Notes: generated from the sequence alone by a model not told the origin. A stretch of DNA of 64,000 nt from Candidatus Hydrogenedentota bacterium (GCA_016182605.1 JACPGE010000061.1:1-64000), one strand, 5' to 3'; positions 36,144 through 44,231 are shown, numbered from the stretch's first letter. Translations and numbers: made by a program.

Positions 36144-37583
36144 TTACGTGAAAAGCTTTTGTACGGTCTCGATCAATACGCTCCGCGCCACGGTGACCTG
36201 GCCTGCCTTGCCGGCCTGGCGGTAGGCCTCGCGATCCTCGATGTCTTCCCGGGCTTCTTTGCCCTCCCGGAGATCTTTCACGCTGACCTCGCCGCGCGCG
36301 AGTTCATCCTCGCCGATGATCACCGCGACGGGGATCTGGTAGTGGTCGGCGTGGGAAAGCTGGTTGCCCATCTGCATTTTCTTCTTGGAGGCGAGGTAGG
36401 TTTCCGTGTTGAAACCGGCGTTGCGCAGTTCCTGGGCGAGGCGCAGGGTCTCGTTCCGGGGCACCTTGCCCATGGTGACGACGAGGACCTGGGTGGGGGT
36501 GGCTGCGGCCTGCACCTGGCCGAGGCAGTCGAGGGCGGCAAGCAGGCGATCCAGGCCGACCGACATGCCCGTGCAGGGCATGGGCTGGGCCTTGAAGCGT
36601 TCCACGAGCTGGTTGTAGCGGCCACCGGCCATAACCGAGCCAAACTGGGGTGCAGTGGGCAGGATCATCTCAAAGACCGGGCCGGTGTAATAGTCGAGGC
36701 CGCGCGCGAGGCTGGGATCGAAGCGGGCGTGGGTCTCGGAGATGTCGAGTGCCTGCAGGGCAGCGTCGATCTCTTCCAATTCCTCCAGCGCCTCGTGGGC
36801 GTGGGGCGACTGGGGCAGGAAGGAGCGCAGGCGATCGAGGACCTCGGCGCGGGAAGCGCCGGTAATGGCGACGTATTGCAGGATGCGATCGATAACGGGC
36901 GGGCTGAGCTGCACGCCGGGGATGGGGTCGCCCGATTCGTCGACCCGGCCCGGGCCGAGTTCCAGGCGCACGTTCTCCTCGCCCACTTTGGCAAGCTTGT
37001 CGATGACGCGCAACACATGCTTTTGCTGGTCGAGGGAGACAATGCCGCAGTCTTCGAGGAGGGCGTCGATCACCTTGCGGTTGTTGATGAGCACGCAGTA
37101 ATCGGGCACGGCCAGCTCCGCCATGATGGCGCACATGATGGCAATGATTTCCGCATCCACGGAGACGACTGGGGAGCCGGCCACGTCGATATCGAATTGG
37201 GTGAACTGGCGGAAGCGCCCGGGGCCGGGCTTGTCCGCGCGCCAGACGGGTCCGATGGCGTAGCGCCGGAAGGGGGGCTTAAGGCGGTCGGGGTATTGGG
37301 CCATCATGCGGGCAAAGGGGACCGTGAGGTCAAAGCGCAGCGCAATGTCTTCCTCTTCGGGGCTTTGGAGGCGGAAGAGTTCCTTGTTGGCGCCTTCGCC
37401 GCCGGGCCCGAGGAGGATATCGAGGTACTCCAGGGCGGGGCTTTCCAGGGGGGAAAAGCCGTAGCGCTGGAAGATGCGCTCGATGCGCGATATAACCTCT
37501 TTGCGTGGAAGAAGTTGCGCAGGAAGCAGATCCTGGAATCCCTTGAGGATGCGCGGTTCGACCCGGTTTGATTCGCTAGCCAT
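36144..37583 (-). CDS. hisS: Histidyl-tRNA synthetase
   Basis: A 479-aa class II aminoacyl-tRNA synthetase. Motifs: RILKGFQDLLP at the N-terminus; motif 1 region (FSPLESPALEY); motif 2 (YAIGPVWRADKPGPGRFRQF then TQFDIDV); the histidine-specific LARGLDYYTGPVFE; a second histidine motif read as AGGRYNQLVERF; and motif 3 (GMSVGLDRLL). A C-terminal anticodon-binding domain starts at about residue 370. The length exceeds the usual 420-430, with an extended central insertion domain like the longer HisS type. The start at 37583 gives a standard N-terminus. Confidence 0.95.
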   Translation of the reverse strand: MASESNRVEPRILKGFQDLLPAQLLPRKEVISRIERIFQRYGFSPLESPALEYLDILLGPGGEGANKELFRLQSPEEEDIALRFDLTVPFARMMAQYPDRLKPPFRRYAIGPVWRADKPGPGRFRQFTQFDIDVAGSPVVSVDAEIIAIMCAIMAELAVPDYCVLINNRKVIDALLEDCGIVSLDQQKHVLRVIDKLAKVGEENVRLELGPGRVDESGDPIPGVQLSPPVIDRILQYVAITGASRAEVLDRLRSFLPQSPHAHEALEELEEIDAALQALDISETHARFDPSLARGLDYYTGPVFEMILPTAPQFGSVMAGGRYNQLVERFKAQPMPCTGMSVGLDRLLAALDCLGQVQAAATPTQVLVVTMGKVPRNETLRLAQELRNAGFNTETYLASKKKMQMGNQLSHADHYQIPVAVIIGEDELARGEVSVKDLREGKEAREDIEDREAYRQAGKAGQVTVARSVLIETVQKLFT

Positions 37584-37769
37584 GTCGTGGTTCCAAGTGT
37601 GGGCCAATACGTACGGTGAGGGCACGCATGCGGGCCGATGGGGGTAAAAGGGCACACAAGCGCCCCAAGAGGGGCAAGCATACGCCACGTGGCAGTTTAG
37701 CAAAGCCCTCGGAGGCATTCAAAGCCCAGTGTCTGGCGCTGACGGCGGTGGAGCGGGGAAGGATGGCGT

Positions 37770-38235
37770 CTAGCCCGCATATTTCACCAGTTCAAACCTT
37801 TTTGGCAACGGGCTCGACTTGGAGGTGGTGAAATATGCTCAGCGTGACGACGGTGCTGGCGTTCACCGGGCAGGATAAATCACGGGCTGTCGTGGGGGTA
37901 CCGCGAAGCATGTTGTGGCAATTGCGGGTCTAAGAAGGAGTTACGAAACGAACGCGTGGAGCCCGTGAATTATCCGGGCTAGCCCGCATATTTCACCACT
38001 CTCTGGCCTCCAGATTGTATCCGGATTGGCAACGTGGTGAAATATGCTCAGCGTGACGATGGTGCTGGCGTTCACTGGGTAGGCTAAATCACGGGCTGTT
38101 TGTTATTCTCAGACTTGAACCAAGCAGGCTAAATCACGGGCTGTCTGGCGATACCGCTGTGCATGCTGCCGCAACGACGGGTGTGGGATGGAGTTATGGA
38201 ACGAACGCATGAAGCCCGTGATTTATCCGGGCTAG
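37770..38235. mobile_element. Tandem array of composite inverted-repeat elements
   Basis: Three units related to the 10.3-kb element. Unit 2 (37770-37982): module A arms GCATATTTCACCA (37777-37789)/TGGTGAAATATGC (37826-37838), then module B arms GGATAAATCACGGGCT/AGCCCGTGAATTATCC. Unit 3 (37979-38100): a complete module A (37986-37999/38034-38047) followed by a truncated B. Unit 4 (38119-38235): module B only, identical to 10387-10499 over 113 nt. Outer ends read TAGCCCGCAT and ATCCGGGCTA, an imperfect terminal inverted repeat, and CTAG occurs at 37770, at the unit 2/3 junction (37979) and at the right end (38232). No transposase is encoded. MITE-like; the parent is unknown. Confidence 0.72.
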
Positions 38236-38385
38236 GCGAGAAAAAATTTTGGCCTCCAAATACCATATATTGTGGCCTCTTGGCGAGCATCATACATTTC
38301 AGCAGGTTTTGGGGCACTTATTGGGGTCGATGGACCGGAAAATCGAAAAACTTTTCGGCGCATGGGCCGGGAAAATGTTATAATT

Positions 38386-38583
38386 GGAGCACATGCGAGT
38401 GCCTAACTCCGTGTTATTCGGTGGGGAAGCCGAATTTCGAGAAGACGCAGGCAGCTAACCGCTATTGATCGTGTGGTGTGCAGTTTAGGCTCCGTGAGGG
38501 GTCCCGGGATCCGTGGAACGGGATAGGCCTTCGTTGAACCGCGCACTTTGGGTGGAATACTACCGTTGAGCGGGAGTTGTGCC
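38386..38583 (+). ncRNA. Possible structured RNA, unidentified (6S-like?)
   Basis: A TATAAT box at 38379-38384 would start an RNA near 38391, and the 190 nt before the next ATG contain no gene. The ends can pair (GCACA 38389-38393 with TGTGC 38578-38582; AACTCC 38405-38410 with GGAGTT 38573-38578), as can TATTC with GAATA further in. Local hairpins include ATTCGG/CCGAAT around a TGGGGAAG loop and TCCCG/CGGGA (38503-38507/38520-38524). Length and end-to-end pairing recall 6S RNA, but I cannot confirm this by eye. It could simply be the leader of the receiver gene. Bases 38236-38378 show no gene. Confidence 0.28.
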
Positions 38584-39246
38584 ATGAATGCCCCTGCAGT
38601 GGTCTTGATCGTGGATCGGGATTCCCATATCCCCACCCTGCTCGACAGTGCCAATGGCGATGCGCCGCAGATGGACATCGTGGAAGTGCACAGCGGGTAT
38701 CAGGCGCTCGAAGCGCTCAATGATCGCCGGGGCTTCGATCTGGTCGTATCGGAGATCGGTCTGCCGGACATGAGCGGCTTGGAGTTGTGCCGCACGATCA
38801 AGGATCGGCGCACGAAGGGACATCCCGCGGTATTGCTGATAGCGGACGCATGCCATCCGGGCAATCCGGTGGAGCTGGGGCACGATGCGGGGGCCGAAGG
38901 CGTGATGCTGCGCCCGCTGGAACAGATCACGTTGAAGTCGTGGTGCCATACGGCGTTGCGCATGCATGAACTGGAACGGGCATTGGAGGAGCAGCAGGCG
39001 TTGCTTGCCAAGTTCCTGGAAACGGTGCGTCCGTGCAGCCGCTTTGCCCATGAGTTGAACAATCCCTTGCAGGGATGTATGTCGGCCGCGGACCTGCTCT
39101 CCATCCACTATCCCTCCGACGATCGCATCAAGACCTATTCGCGGCAGATCCAGGAAAGTTGTGAGCGCATGTCGCAATTGGTGAACACCCATTGCAGGAC
39201 GCTGAAGGATCTGCTTATCGCCCCCCCCAGCCCCCGCTCCAGTTGA
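38584..39246 (+). CDS. Degenerate receiver domain with HisKA-like helix
   Basis: A 220-aa cytoplasmic protein. Residues 5-125 form a response-regulator receiver fold, but the key positions are changed: the acidic pair is Asp11-Arg12, the phosphoacceptor aspartate is Glu57 (SEIGLPDMSG), the conserved Thr/Ser is Ala (LLIADA), and the conserved Lys is Arg (MLRPL). Residues about 135-210 are helical with a histidine-kinase H-box (FAHELNNPLQG, His156), but no ATP-binding domain follows; the protein ends in APPSPRSS. It may be a constitutively active-like scaffold or phosphotransfer partner for another kinase. The ATG at 38584 is used; a glycosyltransferase gene follows 51 nt downstream. Confidence 0.72.
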   Translation: MNAPAVVLIVDRDSHIPTLLDSANGDAPQMDIVEVHSGYQALEALNDRRGFDLVVSEIGLPDMSGLELCRTIKDRRTKGHPAVLLIADACHPGNPVELGHDAGAEGVMLRPLEQITLKSWCHTALRMHELERALEEQQALLAKFLETVRPCSRFAHELNNPLQGCMSAADLLSIHYPSDDRIKTYSRQIQESCERMSQLVNTHCRTLKDLLIAPPSPRSS

Positions 39247-39297
39247 TCTGGCCTACGTGAGCTGTGGCACACTCGCCCCCACACTTGGAGGACGAGG

Positions 39298-40044
39298 ATG
39301 CGGGATGAATGCCCGGACACATCGAAGGCCGCGGATGTTTGCGCGGTCGTTCCCTGTTTCAATGCCGGCGCGCGGCTGCGTCCGGTCATAAGCGGCATTT
39401 TACAGCAATTGGAGCATGCGCTGATTGTCGACGACGGCAGCACGGACGGTTGCATTGCTCCCGAACAGGAAAGCGGCGTGCGTGTGATTCACTTTTCCGG
39501 AAACCGGGGCAAGGGCCACGCCTTGATAGCCGGCTTTTCCGCCGCGTTGCAGGATCCGCGTTTTGGCGCCGCGATTGTTCTCGACGCCGACGGACAGCAT
39601 GATCCCGGAGAGATCCCCAAACTCATAGCGGCCTGGCGGGCCACACAGGGCGACCTGATCATGGGGGTGCGCCAGTTCGACTCCGGGCGCGTGCCCCTGC
39701 GCAGCCGCTTCGGCAATGAGTTGACCCGGCGGGTCACGGGGACCCTGCTGGGCATCCGGCTGCGCGACACGCAATGCGGTTACCGCCTGCTCTCCCGCCG
39801 CTTCATGGAGCATGTGGTGGCGCAGGTTGCGGGCGGCCGCTATGAGACTGAAATGGAGATCCTGATTCACGCGGCCAGGCTGCCCCAGTTCCATCTGGAA
39901 CCGGTGCCGATCAAGACACTGTATGAAGCGGGCAACGCGTCGAGCCATTTTCACAAGGTGCGGGATTCGTTCTTGATTTACCGGCGCCTGTTGGCCGCGA
40001 GCTGGCGCGCGCGCAAGGCGGGCCGTCCTGACGCGGCAGGTTGA
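39298..40044 (+). CDS. Family 2 glycosyltransferase, dolichyl-phosphate-mannose-synthase-like
   Basis: A 248-aa GT-A fold enzyme. CAVVPCFNAGARLRPVISGI and ALIVDDGSTDG form the nucleotide-sugar site, and VLDADGQHDP holds the metal-binding acidic motif. TGTLLGIRLRDTQCGYRLLS is typical of the polyprenyl-phosphate glycosyltransferase (DPM1-like) group. No C-terminal membrane helices follow, so it is probably a soluble or peripheral enzyme transferring sugar from a nucleotide donor to a lipid phosphate. Nearby genes for a receiver-like protein and exported proteins do not define the acceptor. The next gene starts 7 nt after the stop, suggesting co-transcription. Confidence 0.85.
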   Translation: MRDECPDTSKAADVCAVVPCFNAGARLRPVISGILQQLEHALIVDDGSTDGCIAPEQESGVRVIHFSGNRGKGHALIAGFSAALQDPRFGAAIVLDADGQHDPGEIPKLIAAWRATQGDLIMGVRQFDSGRVPLRSRFGNELTRRVTGTLLGIRLRDTQCGYRLLSRRFMEHVVAQVAGGRYETEMEILIHAARLPQFHLEPVPIKTLYEAGNASSHFHKVRDSFLIYRRLLAASWRARKAGRPDAAG

Positions 40045-40051
40045 TGGCATC

Positions 40052-40723
40052 ATGATACACTATGGCAAGCGGGCAACAATGGGGCGATTGCGCTCGGCAG
40101 GGCTGGGTGCACTTCTCGCCGCGATCGGCGCAGGGTGTATTGTGGAGCCGGACCTGAACAGGATCGCTGCCGTATTGCTTGGCGAGTTCGACGCATTGGA
40201 TATTGATCGCGACAACACATTGTCCTTTTTCGAAACGCAGGGCGCGTCTATAGAAGTGAGCCAGACCAGTTTCACCGCATTGGATGATGACCATAACGGT
40301 GGGCTCACCCGCCAGGAACTTGGAATGGGAGGCGAGGGTGAGGGCGAGGGCAATCCATTGGAGCTAAGCTTTGCGCGGGAAATCACTGCACTGGACGGTG
40401 GTTTCCAGGTTACGATTCGCATGGACGCGCCGGCATCGGCTCCTTCCGCCCTTGGGATGATGGAGTCCCTGCCAGAGGGGTGGGCCATATCGGGCGTGAT
40501 GGCAATAGATGGGGCCGCGCCGGACCTGGCGCCTTCCGTGGGCGCCACAGGAACGGTAGAGTTTGTTTGGGTTCAGCCCGTGGTATTTCCGTATCGATTT
40601 GCGTATACGGTGCAGGCGGATACTGGGGCCGGGCAAGAGGGTTTGTCGGGGCAGTTGGAGTATCGCACGGATCGGGACGAGCGCTACTTCTCCTCCGCGG
40701 TGACGGAGAATGACGATGCGTAA
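40052..40723 (+). CDS. EF-hand exported protein, probable lipoprotein
   Basis: A 223-aa protein with a signal and possible lipobox (LLAAIGAGC, Cys29; glycine at -3 is unusual). Two EF-hand loops follow (DIDRDNTLSFFE, DDDHNGGLTRQE), then a short Gly-Glu linker (GEGEGEG), then a roughly 110-residue module (FQVTIRMDA... LPEGWAISGV... GTVEFVWVQP... GLSGQLEYR) that is clearly related to the N-terminal part of the next gene. Function is unknown; calcium binding and surface location are inferred. An internal ATG at 40079 would also give a good signal peptide. The gene overlaps the next by 8 nt. Confidence 0.72.
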   Translation: MIHYGKRATMGRLRSAGLGALLAAIGAGCIVEPDLNRIAAVLLGEFDALDIDRDNTLSFFETQGASIEVSQTSFTALDDDHNGGLTRQELGMGGEGEGEGNPLELSFAREITALDGGFQVTIRMDAPASAPSALGMMESLPEGWAISGVMAIDGAAPDLAPSVGATGTVEFVWVQPVVFPYRFAYTVQADTGAGQEGLSGQLEYRTDRDERYFSSAVTENDDA

Positions 40724-41891
40724 TCCAGAGCACAATCGCTTGGTCCTCTGTTTGGCGCACGTGTGCCTGTTCTTGATCTCCCCCGTCTCGAAGGGACAGC
40801 CTGCTCCGCAGGCCGGACTGATCCTGGAGCGGAACCACGCGGAGCAGTATCTTTCCGGAGACACGCTGGAAGTGGAGGCGCTGATCGGTGGAGGAGATGG
40901 GCTGGAACTTACCGCGCTTGGCCTGTACGAAACACCGCCTTCGGAATGGACGCTCCTGTCGTGGGAAATCGACGGTGGGGCGAATCCCGGCGTTGCCCCG
41001 CGGGTGGGCGCCTCTGGCGTGCTGGAATTTGCCTGGATCACGGTGCCGCCGCTGCCGGTGCGCCTGCGCTACGTCATGTCGATACCGGAGGGCAGCACAG
41101 GCGAACAGTTTTTTTCCGGCCAGGTGGAGTACCGCCTGACGTCGGGGGGCCGCCAGTATAGCGCCCCAACAACAAGTTCGGTGTACGGTGGGGACAATGC
41201 GCCGCCGGTCATTGCGCTGCAAGGGTCTACCGAGATGGCGTTCGTGGTGGGCACGCCGTACGAGGAGCCTGGATTTGAAGCGAGCGATCCGGAAGATGGC
41301 GATCTCACGGCGCAGGTTGCGGTGAATGGCACGGTGGACGTGGATACGCCGGGGGTCTACGTGTTGACGTATACGGTATCCGACAGCAAAGGGCTTGCGG
41401 CGCGCGCAGCCACGCGTACGGTAAGCGTGAGCGAAGACGAGCCCGAGGCGGGCCGCGATCCTGCGGCGCCTGCCGCTAGCGCGATTGGCAATGGCTTGGC
41501 GCCGGCCGCCGGCGCGCAGTCCGCCGTCAAACCGGCTGCACCGGTGGGCAATATGATACTGCCCTCTTCGCGCCCGGAAGACCCCCCTTCCCTTGAAGTT
41601 CCCGGGGAGCGCTTTGGCCCACCCGAGCTGCCCGGCACGGCGCATCGCTCAGAGAAGACGGGTGAAGGCGATGCGCGGCTTGAAGATCGCGCACCGGACG
41701 CTGCTGAAGGGAGCGGCGCTTCGCACGTGCTTGACCCGGCGGATGCGCGGCTTCAGGAAGGGAAGGCCCAATCAACGGACACGAAAGCGGGCGGCGTCTC
41801 CGTACCCCTGTCCGTGAAGTTGTTCTTTGGATTTGCCGTGCCCTGCGTCCTGGCGCTCGCGGCTGGGTGGTACTTCGTGCACCGGCGCTAA
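40716..41891 (+). CDS. Exported protein with DUF5011 Ig-like domain and C-terminal helix
   Basis: A 391-aa protein: signal peptide (LCLAHVCLFLISPVSKG), a module matching the neighbour upstream (LTALGLYETPPSEWTLLSWE, SGVLEFAWI, FFSGQVEYR), one DUF5011/HYR-like Ig domain (about 160-240, with PYEEPGFEASDPEDGDL), a low-complexity Pro/Ala/Glu stalk, then a C-terminal transmembrane helix (SVKLFFGFAVPCVLALAAGW) and HRR. This suits a stalked cell-surface protein. I prefer ATG 40716 (GGAG, 7-nt spacer) over 40710. Its TAA stop is formed by the first three bases of an inverted-repeat element, so that insertion defines its end. Confidence 0.75.
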   Translation: MRNPEHNRLVLCLAHVCLFLISPVSKGQPAPQAGLILERNHAEQYLSGDTLEVEALIGGGDGLELTALGLYETPPSEWTLLSWEIDGGANPGVAPRVGASGVLEFAWITVPPLPVRLRYVMSIPEGSTGEQFFSGQVEYRLTSGGRQYSAPTTSSVYGGDNAPPVIALQGSTEMAFVVGTPYEEPGFEASDPEDGDLTAQVAVNGTVDVDTPGVYVLTYTVSDSKGLAARAATRTVSVSEDEPEAGRDPAAPAASAIGNGLAPAAGAQSAVKPAAPVGNMILPSSRPEDPPSLEVPGERFGPPELPGTAHRSEKTGEGDARLEDRAPDAAEGSGASHVLDPADARLQEGKAQSTDTKAGGVSVPLSVKLFFGFAVPCVLALAAGWYFVHRR

Positions 41892-41963
41892 CCCGCATAT
41901 TTCACCACTTCAAGGCTTCTTGGCAACGAGTTCGACTTGGAAGGTGGTGAAATATGCGGGTTA
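41889..41963. mobile_element. MITE-like palindromic element with 20-bp terminal repeats
   Basis: TAACCCGCATATTTCACCAC (41889-41908) is the perfect reverse complement of GTGGTGAAATATGCGGGTTA (41944-41963). The interior (TTCAAGGCTTCTTGGCAACG, GTTCGACTTGG) is close to that of the module A copy at 37.79 kb. At 75 bp it is the cleanest stand-alone copy of module A and lacks module B. It provides the TAA of the upstream gene. Confidence 0.8.
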
Positions 41964-42069
41964 AAGCCCTCTATTGTTCTATGGAGTATCAAGCAGTGTA
42001 GAAACTGGAATCTTCCGCGAAGGCAGAGGGCTCGCTCCTTTCTCCCCTTCGGTCTCCCTTCCCTTCGTC

Positions 42070-42098
42070 TTGCATCCGGTTGGGGGCGTTGTTACAAT
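42070..42098 (+). promoter_or_regulatory. Candidate sigma-70 promoter of pyrR-pyrB
   Basis: TTGCAT (42070-42075), a 17-nt spacer and TACAAT (42093-42098). The -10 box is strong and the -35 box weak. It places the transcription start near 42105, ahead of the attenuator-type terminator. Confidence 0.5.
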
Positions 42099-42154
42099 GC
42101 GGTCTCAGAAGAGTGGAGCCGGCAATGGCCAGGATGCAGTGGACGGAACAGAAA

Positions 42155-42185
42155 CCTTCTCGCGATGCGGAGAAGGCTTTTTTTT
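42155..42185 (+). terminator. Attenuator-type terminator in the pyrR leader
   Basis: CCTTCTC pairs with GAGAAGG across a GC-rich inner loop (42155-42176), followed by C and eight T residues (42178-42185). It lies inside the leader, 36 nt before the pyrR start. A terminator upstream of pyrR is the hallmark of pyrimidine-controlled attenuation, in which UMP-bound PyrR favours termination. I could not find a convincing PyrR-binding loop by eye. Confidence 0.72.
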
Positions 42186-42221
42186 GCCTGGCGGTGGCCG
42201 GCGGGAAGGGCGGAGCACATC

Positions 42222-42752
42222 GTGGAAGCAACCGTATTGATGGATAGCGATGCGATCCGGGCCACCTTGACCCGGATCGCGCGGGAGATCATAGGGGACA
42301 ACACGGACCTGTCCAATCTGGTGTTATTGGGTATCTTGCGGCGGGGCCGCCCTCTGGCGGATCGGCTGGCGGGACAGATTGGCGCCCTCTCGGGGGTGAC
42401 CCCGCCCGTGGGATCGCTGGCGACAACGCTGTACCGCGACGATGTGCATGCGGGGGTGAAGCACAAGGGCGAAACGCATTTCGATTTCAACGTGGATGGG
42501 CGCACGGTGCTGCTGGTGGACGATGTGCTGGCGGCGGGGCGCACGATCCGGGCAGCGATGGACGAGGTGATGGATTATGGGCGGCCACGGCGCATTCAGT
42601 TGGCCTGTCTTGTGGACAGGGGCGGGCGCGAGTTGCCCATCCAGGCGGATTATCTGGGGTGGAGCGTGTCGGCGCCGCCCGCGGACTGGATCGCGGTGCA
42701 TTTGACGGAGATTGACGGCGAAGACGCCGTATTGCAGGAACGGCGGGACTGA
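42222..42752 (+). CDS. pyrR: PyrR, pyrimidine operon regulator / uracil phosphoribosyltransferase
   Basis: A 176-aa PyrR, matching the family length. The PRPP-binding loop is VLLVDDVLAAGRTIRAAMDE; LVLLGILRRGRPLADRLA and TLYRDDV are also typical, and ADYLGWSVS lies near the C-terminus. PyrR binds pyr mRNA leaders in response to UMP/UTP and has weak uracil phosphoribosyltransferase activity. I chose the GTG at 42222 because it gives the family N-terminus (MEATVLMDSDAI), with GGAG 6 nt upstream; extension further upstream would translate the leader terminator. First gene of the operon with pyrB. Confidence 0.93.
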   Translation: MEATVLMDSDAIRATLTRIAREIIGDNTDLSNLVLLGILRRGRPLADRLAGQIGALSGVTPPVGSLATTLYRDDVHAGVKHKGETHFDFNVDGRTVLLVDDVLAAGRTIRAAMDEVMDYGRPRRIQLACLVDRGGRELPIQADYLGWSVSAPPADWIAVHLTEIDGEDAVLQERRD

Positions 42753-42815
42753 GGCGCCGCGTTTAAAGCGGGCACTCAGATACGGCGCATGGCGCACTAG
42801 GGAGCACAAAGGCTT

Positions 42816-43793
42816 ATGCCGGATTCCGATAGAAGGGTCTGGACCAAGAAAGACCTGGTCGGAATGGAAGATCTGTCGCGAGACGAGATCGAGTTGATTC
42901 TGGACACGGCGCCGCAGTTTGTGGAAGTGTCGCGCCGGGAGAGCGGCATCAAGAAAGTGCCCTTGTTGCAGGGGCGGCTGGTGGTGAACTGGTTTCACGA
43001 GGCGAGCACGCGCACGCGCACGAGTTTCGAGTTGGCGGCGAAGCGCCTGAGCGCGGACACGCTGAGCATGGCGGCGAGCACGTCGAGTTCGGTGAAGGGC
43101 GAGACCCTTCACGACACGCTGCACAATATCGAGGCCATGAACACGGATGTGATCGTGTTGCGGCACAGCGCGGCCGGCGCGCCGCACATCCTGGCAAAGT
43201 CACACGCCTCGCATATTATCAATGCGGGCGATGGCCGTCACGAACACCCGACCCAGGCCCTGCTGGATGCCTTCACCATCCGGGAACATATTCGCGCGCA
43301 GCGCAACGATCCCACGGCGAACCTGGAGGGGGTGAAGGTGACGATTGTGGGCGACATCGAGCACAGCCGCGTGGCGCGCAGCAATATCTTCTGCCTGAAG
43401 AAACTGGGCGCCGAAGTGACCTTATGCGGACCCGCGACGCTGATCCCGCCGCACATCGGCCATATGGGCGTGAACGTGACGTACAACCTGCGCGAGGCCA
43501 TCCGCGAGGCCGACATCATTTACGCGCTGCGCATCCAGTTGGAGCGCCAGCACGACGGGCTTTTCCCAAGCCTGCGCGAATACATCCGCCTGTTCCGCAT
43601 CGACAGCGATGCGATGAAGCATGCCAAACCCACGGCGCTGGTCATGCACCCTGGCCCGATCAACCGCGACATCGAATTGTCCACCACCGTGGCCGACGGG
43701 CCGCGCAGCATAATTCTGGAACAGGTAAGCAATGGTGTGGCCATCCGCATGGCGGTGATGCACCTGCTTGTGAACAGCGGGAAGCGCCGATAA
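42816..43793 (+). CDS. pyrB: Aspartate carbamoyltransferase catalytic subunit
   Basis: A 325-aa enzyme joining carbamoyl phosphate and aspartate, the committed step of pyrimidine synthesis. The carbamoyl-phosphate motif is FHEASTRTRTSFELA (the usual FxEPSTRTR with Ala for Pro). DGRHEHPTQALLDAFT, VGDIEHSRVARSN, YALRIQLERQ and MHPGPINRDIEL follow in order. It sits 63 nt after pyrR on the same strand, so it falls under the same leader control. No regulatory subunit (pyrI) or dihydroorotase gene follows, since the next gene is unrelated. Confidence 0.96.
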   Translation: MPDSDRRVWTKKDLVGMEDLSRDEIELILDTAPQFVEVSRRESGIKKVPLLQGRLVVNWFHEASTRTRTSFELAAKRLSADTLSMAASTSSSVKGETLHDTLHNIEAMNTDVIVLRHSAAGAPHILAKSHASHIINAGDGRHEHPTQALLDAFTIREHIRAQRNDPTANLEGVKVTIVGDIEHSRVARSNIFCLKKLGAEVTLCGPATLIPPHIGHMGVNVTYNLREAIREADIIYALRIQLERQHDGLFPSLREYIRLFRIDSDAMKHAKPTALVMHPGPINRDIELSTTVADGPRSIILEQVSNGVAIRMAVMHLLVNSGKRR

Positions 43794-44231
43794 GTCACGA
43801 GCCCACCCGTGCCCGGTATCTGCACTGTTTGGGCCATCCTCACTTTGCCCCTTCCCCGGATAATGGCCACGCGCTTTCCGCAAGATTAAACAGTGCCCCG
43901 GCGCGTTGGGCGCACGCCGGGGCGGGTGGATCCGGGGGCAGGAGTTGGGCGCTCCTGGCCAGGGAAGGCTGTTTGGGGCCGTAGGCCGCGCCCCAAGCGT
44001 GCTTCACGTCACACAGGAAGTATGAACGGACTGGATTGTTGCGTGATTCGGCTTCTGTTCGGAGTTTGTAAAGAACGGAAACGGAGCGTCTCCAACCAAG
44101 AGGCCCCAGCTTGGCGTGCGTTATGAATGTACACATCGCCACCCTTCACAAGGGAACGCCACCCTGGCATTATGGGATATACTGGCGGTTCCATTGCCAT
44201 TGTGCCAAGCCCTTTCTGACAGGACCTACCT
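43794..44231. other. Intergenic gap after pyrB
   Basis: No gene is seen in 438 nt. A GC-rich hairpin GCCCCGGCG/CGCCGGGGC (43895-43903 and 43915-43923) lies 100 nt past pyrB but lacks a T run. A TATACT at 44178-44183 could be the -10 box of the giant TPR gene, without a clear -35 box. Confidence 0.5.

Noticed and set aside
37770-38235. CRISPR-like array
   Set aside because: Units are long, palindromic and separated by near-identical sequence rather than unique spacers, and there are no cas genes.
41937-42221. N-terminal extension of pyrR
   Set aside because: The frame stays open, but it would translate the leader and terminator hairpin; the family N-terminus begins at the GTG at 42222.
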